Below are positions 27,217 through 35,070 of a stretch of 64,000 nt of DNA, one piece after another. Positions within the stretch are counted from its first letter, which is position 1, and every line of letters begins with the position of its first letter. The DNA is taken from NCBI GenBank assembly GCA_022652945.1, contig JALCRV010000004.1, positions 62,001 through 126,000 on the forward strand, read 5' to 3'. Position numbers and translations under genes: made by a program. The DNA is from Bacilli bacterium (GTDB lineage Bacteria; Bacillota_I; Bacilli_A; RFN20; CAG-288). The notes beneath the pieces are model-generated. The model searched no databases. It was not told the DNA's origin and was given only the letters and a program-made list of their open reading frames with translations.

Positions 27217-28899
27217 TTAATCTGCTTCTTCTTTATGAGTTAACTCCTCAAACGAAACGACAGCTTTTTTCTTAAAGAACACAATCCCATGTGCGAAAAC
27301 TGGATAGTCTTCCCGTTGCCTTAGTTCTTCAACATAATCCATCGCCTTGATTTGGTTTACGGCTTTTTTACTTTCAGCTTCAAGCCGTGGTGTAGATGTC
27401 TTTGAACGGAAATACTTAATTTCGATTACTGCACCGAAATGATTTTTGGTCTTGGGTAAAATCAAGATATCACACCGTCCGCTCCCGGCTGTCTGTTCGC
27501 TCTTGACCACACAATCCCCAAAAAGCAAAGCACTGATGGCGAGAACAAGAATCTGGTAATTCTTCTCGTCCGAGAAGTCAAACGATGAAAAGGCAGAAAG
27601 CAAGATGTCCTCTATTGATTTTGAAAGGCGACTTGGTTTCCCAGACATGAAAGCATCTCTCAGGCGATAAAAAGAGTCCATCTTATCAGCTGGGATGAAA
27701 CGGTTTTTGATTTCAGATTCAAACGTTTCCCCAACCTCTTTGTTGGGAATCCTAACTTTAAATACCGAGCCATCAATTCTTTCCGAGGCAGACAAATAAC
27801 CTGTTGCAGCCAAAAAAGATAGCAGGACATCCTTCGATGCCGAGAGTGCCCGATAGCTGATCGAGGTGTCAATGACGGCGAATGCTTCTCCTCCCGAAAA
27901 GATGTCACTAAGAGAATTGAGGGTGTTTCCGTCAGCTTCTGCCAGCAGTTCACCCAGCACCGAATTCTCACCTGTATTCGTCCAATATGGTTCAAAGACT
28001 CCGGATCTTGCGAATGAAAGAATCGACCACGGATTATAGATAGTCTCATCTCCAAATCGGTAACCGCCATACCAGTCACCAACCTTCGTAAATTCCGTAT
28101 CTTTTCCATAATACTTAAGAAGACTGGCGGTTTCTTCTTCCGTAAAGCCAAAATAACCGTCAAAGCCGTGACCGGTAATCGAGTTAACCAAAAGGTTATT
28201 AAGCCCTGAAAAAAGCGATTCTTTGGCAACCTGCAAAACTCCGGTGATTGCAGCTAGACGGAGGCTATCGTTACCTTTGAGCGCCTGACTATAAAATGGC
28301 TGAAAGAAGGTGATGGCGTTTTCGTAAAAGCCATTCTCTCGAGCACTTTCAATCGGGGTGTCGTACTCATCGAGAAGAACAACCACTCTTTTTCCATAAA
28401 AGTTATAGAGGAAATGAGAAAGTTTCACTAAGGAAGACGAAAAAGCTACAGCATCAGCTCCACCATCGACGATTGATTGAAAATAGTTCTTTTCCTGCTC
28501 GGTTAAAACATTTCCGCTCACGATATTGGCATAGCGCGAATATTCAGCCGAGATTACATCCTTACAACGTCTCAGGAGTTCGTTAAAACTAGTTCCTCTC
28601 ACGTCTTTCATCGTTATCCGGATTACCGGCGAGCTACCTAGTTGAGAAAGATAGCGTTCACCAGCCCGGGATATAGCTTTATTTTCAAAATAAGACTCAT
28701 TATTCTCGCCTTGTTCAAAAAAAGTCTTTAGCATCGACAAGGCAAGAGATTTGCCAAAGCGACGAGGACGCGTAAAAAGGACAGCTGATCCTAAGGGTAA
28801 ATCCAGCAATTCCTTTATCAGCATCGTCTTGTCGACATAATAGCAGTCTTTTGCTACATCCTTATAGTTCTCAATCCCAATGGGCAATTTCAATTCCAT
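27217..28899 (-). CDS. AAA-ATPase-like protein D with PD-(D/E)XK nuclease-like C-terminus
   Basis: 560 residues. The N-terminus matches the AAA-ATPase_like family (DVAKDCYYVDKTMLIKELL, then TRPRRFGKSLALSML as Walker A, VVVLLDEYDTPIE as Walker B). The C-terminus carries a PD-(D/E)XK-like core: GRCDILIL followed by AVIEIKYF, i.e. Asp and E-x-K. Such proteins are common, often multicopy, in gut bacteria and their role is undetermined. The ATG has an AAGGAG site and a TATTAT -10; four tandem repeats lie about 50 bp upstream. Confidence 0.88.
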   Translation of the reverse strand: MELKLPIGIENYKDVAKDCYYVDKTMLIKELLDLPLGSAVLFTRPRRFGKSLALSMLKTFFEQGENNESYFENKAISRAGERYLSQLGSSPVIRITMKDVRGTSFNELLRRCKDVISAEYSRYANIVSGNVLTEQEKNYFQSIVDGGADAVAFSSSLVKLSHFLYNFYGKRVVVLLDEYDTPIESARENGFYENAITFFQPFYSQALKGNDSLRLAAITGVLQVAKESLFSGLNNLLVNSITGHGFDGYFGFTEEETASLLKYYGKDTEFTKVGDWYGGYRFGDETIYNPWSILSFARSGVFEPYWTNTGENSVLGELLAEADGNTLNSLSDIFSGGEAFAVIDTSISYRALSASKDVLLSFLAATGYLSASERIDGSVFKVRIPNKEVGETFESEIKNRFIPADKMDSFYRLRDAFMSGKPSRLSKSIEDILLSAFSSFDFSDEKNYQILVLAISALLFGDCVVKSEQTAGSGRCDILILPKTKNHFGAVIEIKYFRSKTSTPRLEAESKKAVNQIKAMDYVEELRQREDYPVFAHGIVFFKKKAVVSFEELTHKEEAD

Positions 28900-28950
28900 G
28901 GCCTGTCTCCTTAATATAATAATACGCCATTTTTACTGGGAAAACTATCT

Positions 28951-28990
28951 CTTGCCTACTTTTGCCTACTCTTGCCTACTCTTGCCTACT
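28951..28990. repeat. Four tandem 10-bp repeats upstream of gene D
   Basis: (C/T)TTGCCTACT repeats four times with no spacer, so one unit per helical turn. It lies just upstream of the -35 region of gene D. Confidence 0.92.
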
Positions 28991-29069
28991 TTTTTAACCG
29001 ATTACCCCGCATAAAACGGAAGGCTTTTTTCATTTTTAACGATGATTCAAGCAGAAAAACCAAAGAGTA

Positions 29070-29942
29070 TCAGTTCTTCTCCTGGGCTTTAGATAGAAGC
29101 AGATAAGCCTTAGGAGTAAGGCCGTATTCTTTTTTAAACGCTCTAAAGAAATGGGTGTAATCAGCAAAGCCAGCCTGCAGATAGACCTCTCTGATCGGCT
29201 GTCCTTTTTCAATGAAGACCTTAGCGGCCAGCAGTCTCCTTTTCAGAATATATTGATGAGGAGTCGTATTAGTCTCTTTTCTAAAAAGATGAGAAAGATA
29301 ATACTTATCGATATATAAAGCCTGGGCTAAAGAACCTAAAGAAAGATCCCCGCTTAAATGAGAATCGATATAATCCATCGTCTTTAAAACGGTCTGATTA
29401 TATTCCGGCTTCTCCAAGACTTCTTTGTTACCTTGTAAGAAACGGCAGATCTCTAAAAGGATTCTTTCCAGGATCAGATGGCTTTCGATATCATCGCCGT
29501 AATGCTGCTCTTTAGAGTAGTCCATCAAAGATAAAAGATGCGTCTGTAAGAAAGAAGAGAGATTCTCATCTCTGATCAGATGGTTTCCTCTCTGAGAGCA
29601 GAGTTTAAAAGAAGAAGATAAGTCAGTCTTCGAAGAAGAAAGTTTATCTAGATAACGAGGATTAATCCAAACGACGATTCTTTCGTAGTAATGAGAAGAT
29701 TCCTTCACATCCAGCTGATGAAGATGCTTAGGAGGAATCAATAAAAGATCCCCTTTTTGCAACTTATAATGCCCGTTCTCGACGATGTAAGAGGCCTCCC
29801 CGGACATAAAAAAGTACATCTCATAAAAATCGTGGGAGTGCATCTGCACAGTCCCAAAATCTTTGTTCTTATAGTAGCTGATCTCATAGTCGGGGCGACT
29901 CATCTGCTGGGATGAACGCCAGGCGCTCGCTCTTAATTGCAT
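29070..29942 (-). CDS. AraC-family regulator, likely activator of the sulfoquinovose operon
   Basis: 290 residues. An N-terminal cupin sugar-binding domain (MHSHDFYEMYFFMSGE, then KGDLLLIPPKHLHQL) is followed by a double HTH (DLSLGSLAQALYIDKYYLSHLF and REVYLQAGFADYTHFFRAFKK, about 195-270). It is transcribed away from the sulfosugar operon, across a 270-bp shared control region, the usual layout for a pathway-specific activator. TTGCAT, 16 bp, TAGAAT (29954-29949) ends 6 nt before the ATG, so the mRNA is probably leaderless. Inducer (sulfoquinovose or a glycoside of it) is inferred. Confidence 0.85.
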   Translation of the reverse strand: MQLRASAWRSSQQMSRPDYEISYYKNKDFGTVQMHSHDFYEMYFFMSGEASYIVENGHYKLQKGDLLLIPPKHLHQLDVKESSHYYERIVVWINPRYLDKLSSSKTDLSSSFKLCSQRGNHLIRDENLSSFLQTHLLSLMDYSKEQHYGDDIESHLILERILLEICRFLQGNKEVLEKPEYNQTVLKTMDYIDSHLSGDLSLGSLAQALYIDKYYLSHLFRKETNTTPHQYILKRRLLAAKVFIEKGQPIREVYLQAGFADYTHFFRAFKKEYGLTPKAYLLLSKAQEKN

Positions 29943-30019
29943 AAGACTATTCTAGACTGTTAAGCAATTAATGCAAGTTTAAAGACATTTTTACTAACAT
30001 ACTAGCAAAAAATGTTTTA

Positions 30020-30025
30020 TATAAT
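30020..30025 (+). promoter_or_regulatory. -10 box of the sulfoquinovose operon
   Basis: TATAAT in a TTTATATAATATTAT context with no recognisable -35, consistent with a promoter needing an AraC-type activator. Confidence 0.45.
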
Positions 30026-30047
30026 ATTATTGTAAACCCTTACATTT

Positions 30048-30091
30048 AAGCCTCTTTTCTCTCCCTTTGTGATAAAGAGACAAAAAGGCTT
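30048..30091 (+). promoter_or_regulatory. Leader hairpin of the sulfoquinovose operon
   Basis: AAGCCT (30048-30053) pairs with AGGCTT (30086-30091), extended by TTTT/AAAA and an inner CTTT/AAAG stem. It precedes the terminator-like hairpin in the same leader. Confidence 0.55.
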
Positions 30092-30116
30092 CAAACTTCC
30101 AAGGTTCAAATCAATG

Positions 30117-30180
30117 AAAGACTTAATCAAAGAAAGCAGCGATCAGTCATCCTCCGCTTTCTTTTTTCAGTCTTTTTTTT
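30117..30180 (+). terminator. Terminator-like attenuator in the operon leader
   Basis: The outer stem AAAGACT/AGTCTTT (30117-30123 with 30169-30175) and inner stem AAGAAAGC/GCTTTCTT (30130-30137 with 30156-30163) are followed by TTTTT. There is no upstream plus-strand gene to terminate, and only 32 nt separate it from the first start codon. It therefore most likely attenuates the operon. Confidence 0.65.
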
Positions 30181-30212
30181 ATTTTAAAGATTAGAAAAGA
30201 GGATCTTTCAGC

Positions 30213-31139
30213 ATGTTAAAAGTTGAAATCTCCGGTTTCTACGATGAAGCTTCCCCGCTTCTTGATGAACAGCTCGCCCTTTGTAAAAAACTGGGCGGAC
30301 ATTATATCTGCCCTCGAGAAGTCGATAAGAAAAACATCGCTGATTATACTTATGAAGAATTCGTCGAGAAAATAAAGCCACGCTTAGACAAAGCGGGGAT
30401 TTTGTTCTCTTCTATCGGTTCCCCGATCGGTAAAATCCCTTGGGACGATGATGAAGCCTTTAATAAACAGAAGAAGCAACTGCTTGAGCTTATTAAGATC
30501 GCTCAGGAAATGAAATGCGAATATATCCGTATCTTCGCTTTCTACGTCGAAGATAACGAAAAAGAAAAAGCTTATCCGACCATCGTTAAGAAAATGAAAG
30601 AATTCTTGGCCTTAGTAAAAGGCCAGGGCGTTAAGTTACTCTTGGAAGATGAAAAAAAAGTCTACGGCTCCGCTCCTGAAGAAATCCTTAGACTCTACCA
30701 GGATCTTTCTGATCCTTCTTTAGCCCTCTGCTTCGATGCTTCTAACTATATCCAATGCGGACATGATGCCTTAGAGGCCTTCCATCTTCTAAAAGACCAT
30801 ATTTCTTATATGCATTTAAAAGACTGCTCTAAGTGGGGAGTAGAAGTTCCTTTCGGGCTCGGGGAAGGACATTATGAAGAAATCCTTCAGGAACTATCCG
30901 AAATGAATTACCAAGGCTTTTTCACCTTGGAGCCTCATCTTTTCTGGTATGCAGATTTAAAAAAGAAAGTCTATCTGAATCCGCTCGGATTCATCACGGA
31001 AAAGAATAAATATAAAGCTTTCCGCTTAATCAACAAAGCGGAAAAGATTAAGTATTTCTCCTTCCCTACCCGAAAGGAAGTCTTCGTCTGGCAGTTTACA
31101 AGAGTTCAACAGGCTTTAAATAAGGAGGCTCAGAAATGA
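30213..31139 (+). CDS. TIM-barrel sugar isomerase/epimerase or 3-oxo-glycoside lyase-like protein
   Basis: 308 residues of the xylose-isomerase-like TIM-barrel (AP endonuclease 2) superfamily. Putative metal-ligand segments are LLLEDEKK near 141-148, CFDASNYIQCG near 172-182, MHLKDCSK near 198-205, and FTLEPHLFW near 240. It is the first operon gene and overlaps the Gfo/Idh/MocA gene by ATGA, so the two act together. In the C-glycoside pathway (DgpA/DgpC) the same family pair oxidises and then cleaves glycosides. A comparable role on sulfoquinovosides is an inference; a plain sugar epimerase is the alternative. Confidence 0.8.
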   Translation: MLKVEISGFYDEASPLLDEQLALCKKLGGHYICPREVDKKNIADYTYEEFVEKIKPRLDKAGILFSSIGSPIGKIPWDDDEAFNKQKKQLLELIKIAQEMKCEYIRIFAFYVEDNEKEKAYPTIVKKMKEFLALVKGQGVKLLLEDEKKVYGSAPEEILRLYQDLSDPSLALCFDASNYIQCGHDALEAFHLLKDHISYMHLKDCSKWGVEVPFGLGEGHYEEILQELSEMNYQGFFTLEPHLFWYADLKKKVYLNPLGFITEKNKYKAFRLINKAEKIKYFSFPTRKEVFVWQFTRVQQALNKEAQK

Positions 31140-32287
31140 AAAAGGTCCGTTACGGGATTATCGGCATCGGTAAGCAAGGCAGCTTCTACGCTTCCTTCTT
31201 CAAAGACTTCCCGGATTTTTTAAAGGATTCAGAATTGACGGCGGTATGTGATATCTCCTCTCAAAGAGAAGAGTGGGCCAAAGAGAACTTAAAAGGCATT
31301 CCTTTCTATAAGGATTACCACGACTTAATTAACAGCGGTAAGGTTGATGCGGTGATTATTGATACCCCGCATTACTTCCATCCGGAGATCGCCTGCTTCG
31401 CCTTTCAAAAAGGCCTTCACGTTCTCTCTGATAAGCCTTCGGGAGTTTACTTACTACAAGTAAAGGAAATGAACGAAGAAGCTAAAAAGCATCCGGAGTT
31501 GCTCTTCGGGATGATCTTCAACCAAAGAACAGATAATCTGTACATCAAAGCGAAAGAACTGATCGAGCAAGGAAAGTTAGGAAAACTGACTAGAGCCGTC
31601 TGGATCATCACCGACTGGTACCGCCCGAAAGCCTATTACGCTCAAGGTGGCTGGCGAGGGACCTGGGCAGGAGAAGGGGGAGGAGTCCTCTTAAATCAAT
31701 GCCCTCATCAATTAGATCTCTTGACCTGGTTTATGGGCATCCCGACTAAGGTCTACGCGGATCTTTCCACCGTCGGCAGAAAGATCAATGTTGAAAACGA
31801 TGTGACCGCGATGATGGAATTCCCTTCGCAAGCGAAAGGAGTCTTCATCACTTCCACCCACGATGCTCCAGGGACTAATAGATTAGAAATCACCGGAGAA
31901 AAAGGAAGAATCATCATCGAGAAAGGCCAGTTGATCTTAACGGAGAATGAAGAAGCGGAGCCGATCTTCAGCGAGCATAATACGGAATTCTGGGGTAAGC
32001 CGAAGAATACAGAAACCATCTTCACCGAAGAAGAAATAAAGCCGCCGTTTAATAAAGATATCCTTCAACATCTAAGAATCATCGCTAACTTCACCGAGGT
32101 GCTTCTCGATCGGAAGAAGAAACTGATCGCTCCAGGGGAGGAAGGCATCAACGGCTTAACTCTATCTAACGCCATCCACCTCTCCGGCTGGACTAAGAAG
32201 GAAGTGAGATTGCCTCTTGATGATCAGCTCTTCCTAGCTGAACTGAAGAAAAGAATCGAAGAAGAAAAGACTTCATCAAATAAATAA
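31136..32287 (+). CDS. Gfo/Idh/MocA-family NAD(P)-dependent oxidoreductase
   Basis: 383 residues. The N-terminal Rossmann motif GIIGIGKQGSFYA lies near 8-20, the family catalytic Lys in LSDKPSGVY near 98-106, and the C-terminal sugar-binding region GGGVLLNQCPHQLDLL near 181-196. Family members oxidise sugar hydroxyls, often at C3; the NAD-dependent sulfoquinovosidases (GH188) and DgpA-type glycoside 3-dehydrogenases belong to this superfamily. In a sulfoquinovose operon both are plausible. The start overlaps the previous stop (ATGA). Confidence 0.85.
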   Translation: MKKVRYGIIGIGKQGSFYASFFKDFPDFLKDSELTAVCDISSQREEWAKENLKGIPFYKDYHDLINSGKVDAVIIDTPHYFHPEIACFAFQKGLHVLSDKPSGVYLLQVKEMNEEAKKHPELLFGMIFNQRTDNLYIKAKELIEQGKLGKLTRAVWIITDWYRPKAYYAQGGWRGTWAGEGGGVLLNQCPHQLDLLTWFMGIPTKVYADLSTVGRKINVENDVTAMMEFPSQAKGVFITSTHDAPGTNRLEITGEKGRIIIEKGQLILTENEEAEPIFSEHNTEFWGKPKNTETIFTEEEIKPPFNKDILQHLRIIANFTEVLLDRKKKLIAPGEEGINGLTLSNAIHLSGWTKKEVRLPLDDQLFLAELKKRIEEEKTSSNK

Positions 32288-32301
32288 AAAAGGAGAAAAA
32301 C

Positions 32302-33858
32302 ATGGAAAACGAAGTGAAACAGGAAGAGAAGAAGCAGAACTACGAATTCATCGGACGCACCAGCGGTTTAGCCTCTAAAGACTTCATGGGCTACGCCTTG
32401 GTCGACTTTGCGGGGTGTCTGACTTTCAGCCTTGTCACCACCATTCTTCAGAAGTATTACACCGATATCCTTCTCCTTAGCCCGTGGTTCATCATGTGGA
32501 TGTTCATCGGAGCGAGAGTCTGGGATGCGATCAACGACCCGATGATGGGTAGAATCGCTGATACTTTAAAGGTCGGTAAAGATGGACGTTATCGTCCGTG
32601 GCTCCGCTGGGCCGCTATCCCTCTAGCCATTACGACAATCCTGATGTTTATCCCTTGGCCCGGGATGACCGCGGCTGATGGTGCTCAACCGATCTTGACG
32701 ATGATTTACGCTACGGTGACTTATGTTTTCTACGGGATGGCTTATACGACATTACAGATTCCTTACGGCTCATTGGCTAGCGTTGTCACCACCGATGATA
32801 AAGAACGTAATAAACTCTCAATCTGGCGTTCAGCTGGTGCGGCTTTAGGTTCGATTCCTGTCTTGATCTTGACTTCTTTCTTCGCTTATAAGACCCGTGT
32901 CGATGCTTCCGGCAACCCGGTGCTAGGAGATAACGGCTTAAAGATTCAGGATATGCAGGGATTACCGGTGATTATCGGTGTCGTCATTATGTCCGTGATC
33001 GCTTGCGGTTTGCTTTTTGTCTCTTTCCATCTGAATAAAGAAAGAGTCCAGACTGCTCCTAAACCCAAGAGAGAAAAAGGTGAGACTTGGCATATTATCA
33101 AAGCCTTGGTCTCCAACCGTTCCTTCTTGATGATCAGTATCGCCGGTATGCTCTTACTGGCCGGACAGATGTTCACTCAAAGCTACTACCTCTATCTTTT
33201 TAACGATTTCTTCTCGAAGAACTGGATGAACCTAGTTTCCATGGTCTGCACGTATGGACCGATGCTGATCACGATGTTCTTAGCCCCGAAGACCGCTAGA
33301 AAGTTCGGTAAAAAGGAAGTCTGCGGTGTCGGTGGTGTCTTAGCTGGCTTAGCTAACTTTGCCCTCTTCTTCTGTAAGCCTCTGATGCCGGGCGCTTGGT
33401 GGTTATTCTTGTTCCTCTGCTTTGTCAGCGGTGTCGGCCTTTCGTTTATGGTCTTGCAAATTTGGGCTATGGCGACCGATGCGATCGATGATATCGAAGT
33501 CAAGACAGGCTTAAGAGAAGACGGAACCGCTTATTCGGTCTTTATGTTCTTCCGTAAACTCGGCCAGGTCATCGCGGCAGTCGCGGTGAATGGAGCCTTG
33601 ATCGGAATGAATTACCTCGTTGAAAAAGGCGCTAAACAGACTCCGGCGACTTTAAATGTCATGTACGATTTAGCCACCATTATCCCCGCCGTTCTCTTCG
33701 GATTGATGGGTGTGGTGCTGCTAGTCTGGTTCCCGCTTTCTAAAAAACGTGTTGCGGATTTACAGGGTGAAAAGGAAAAGCTTCTGAAGGAACAATTCTC
33801 TTCTAATAAGATCGGTATCGCTGGCGAAGAGAAAAAAGAAGAAAAGAAGGAAGCCTAA
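32302..33858 (+). CDS. GPH-family sugar:cation symporter
   Basis: 518 residues with 12 predicted membrane helices and glycoside-pentoside-hexuronide family marks: DFAGCLTFSLVTTILQKYYTD near the N-terminus, the conserved WDAINDPMMGRIAD loop near 73-86, and GRYRPWLRW near 95-103. It would import sulfoquinovose, its glyceryl glycoside or a related sugar with Na+ or H+. It is the only importer-like gene of the operon. A GGAG site lies 7 nt upstream of the ATG. Confidence 0.9.
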   Translation: MENEVKQEEKKQNYEFIGRTSGLASKDFMGYALVDFAGCLTFSLVTTILQKYYTDILLLSPWFIMWMFIGARVWDAINDPMMGRIADTLKVGKDGRYRPWLRWAAIPLAITTILMFIPWPGMTAADGAQPILTMIYATVTYVFYGMAYTTLQIPYGSLASVVTTDDKERNKLSIWRSAGAALGSIPVLILTSFFAYKTRVDASGNPVLGDNGLKIQDMQGLPVIIGVVIMSVIACGLLFVSFHLNKERVQTAPKPKREKGETWHIIKALVSNRSFLMISIAGMLLLAGQMFTQSYYLYLFNDFFSKNWMNLVSMVCTYGPMLITMFLAPKTARKFGKKEVCGVGGVLAGLANFALFFCKPLMPGAWWLFLFLCFVSGVGLSFMVLQIWAMATDAIDDIEVKTGLREDGTAYSVFMFFRKLGQVIAAVAVNGALIGMNYLVEKGAKQTPATLNVMYDLATIIPAVLFGLMGVVLLVWFPLSKKRVADLQGEKEKLLKEQFSSNKIGIAGEEKKEEKKEA

Positions 33859-33867
33859 CTGTAAAAA

Positions 33868-35070
33868 ATGGCTAGTCTCGTATTTAAAACCCCATGCGGG
33901 CAGATTTCAGGGCAAGAAGAAAACGGCATCGGGAAATTCCTCGGGGTCCGTTTTGCGACCGCTTCCCGTTTTGAAAAGCCCGTCGTAGTTACTAAATGGG
34001 ATGGGATTTATCAAGCGAATAAGATGATGCCGGCTTGTTACCAGTACCGGGCTTTCTACGATGAAAGCCTGGCGACTCCTTTCTACTATAAGGAGTTTAG
34101 GGAAGGTCTGAGTTTCACTTATTCAGAAGACTGCTTATCCTTGAATATCTTCATTCCGTTAAAAGCATCAAAAGCTCCGGTGATTCTTCATTTCTTCGGT
34201 GGAAGTTTCACCCGTGGCTCTAACGATGAAAAGCCCCTGGATGGTACGGCCTTAGCTAAAAAAGGCATGATCTTCATCGCTGGCTCTTACCGCCTTAATG
34301 CCTTTGGGAAAGTCACCTATCAAGGCTCACCATATAATCTAGCCTTATACGATATGTGGGCCGCCTTAACCTGGGTTAAGAACAATATCGCCGCTTTCGG
34401 AGGTGATCCAGATAATATCACTTTGATGGGTCAATCCGCGGGAGCAATCTCTATCCAAGCTCTCTTATTCAATCCGGATTTCCGTAAGGAAGTAAAAGGC
34501 GCTGTCCTTTTAAGCGGAGGCGGATTTAAAAAAGGACTGTTCGCTCCTAAATCCCCTTACCTCATCAAAAGATTCTCCAAAAGACTTAAGGGCGATTTAA
34601 AGACGATGGAGCCTAAAGAACTCTTCGATCAGTTCTACTTAAACGAAAAGAAAGATAAATTATCTTCTTTTACTTTCCTGCCGGTTTACGATGAAATACT
34701 GATTAGAAAGAAAGACCATAAGAAGATGCCTCCTGATATGCCGCCTTTAATGATCGGCAGCGTTAAGAACGATATCGTCTCCTTCCTGTTGCCTAAAAAG
34801 ATCAGAAAGTATCAAAAACATTCCAAGACTCCTGTTTATGTCTACCGTTTTATGCATGAATTGCCGGGTGGAAGCAAGACTAACTTCCATTCCGCGGATC
34901 TCTGGTACTTCTTCGCTTCCCTTTCCCATTCCTGGAGAAAGGAAACGGAGGAAGATAAGAAATTAGAAGACTTAATGACTGATTACTTAGTCAATTTCGC
35001 TGCCCATCAAGATCCGAATAAAGAAGGGCTAGCAAAGTGGGACTTAAAAGAAGAAAGGATATTCTTATGA
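33868..35070 (+). CDS. Carboxylesterase type B-like enzyme, no signal peptide
   Basis: 400 residues, shorter than the usual 490-550 of type B esterases. The FGGDPDNITLMGQSAGAI motif contains the nucleophile elbow GQSAG, and SEDCLSLNIFIP and HFFGGSF mark the family core and oxyanion hole. A C-terminal FHSADLWYFF segment carries the probable catalytic His. In this operon an attractive role is removing acyl chains from the sulfolipid SQDG or other acylated sulfoquinovosides. The lack of a signal sequence puts it in the cytoplasm, so it would act after uptake. Confidence 0.82.
   Translation: MASLVFKTPCGQISGQEENGIGKFLGVRFATASRFEKPVVVTKWDGIYQANKMMPACYQYRAFYDESLATPFYYKEFREGLSFTYSEDCLSLNIFIPLKASKAPVILHFFGGSFTRGSNDEKPLDGTALAKKGMIFIAGSYRLNAFGKVTYQGSPYNLALYDMWAALTWVKNNIAAFGGDPDNITLMGQSAGAISIQALLFNPDFRKEVKGAVLLSGGGFKKGLFAPKSPYLIKRFSKRLKGDLKTMEPKELFDQFYLNEKKDKLSSFTFLPVYDEILIRKKDHKKMPPDMPPLMIGSVKNDIVSFLLPKKIRKYQKHSKTPVYVYRFMHELPGGSKTNFHSADLWYFFASLSHSWRKETEEDKKLEDLMTDYLVNFAAHQDPNKEGLAKWDLKEERIFL

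Noticed and set aside
29943-30212. T-box or known riboswitch in the sulfoquinovose operon leader
   Set aside because: No T-box consensus or known ligand core was seen, so only an unspecified attenuator is claimed.
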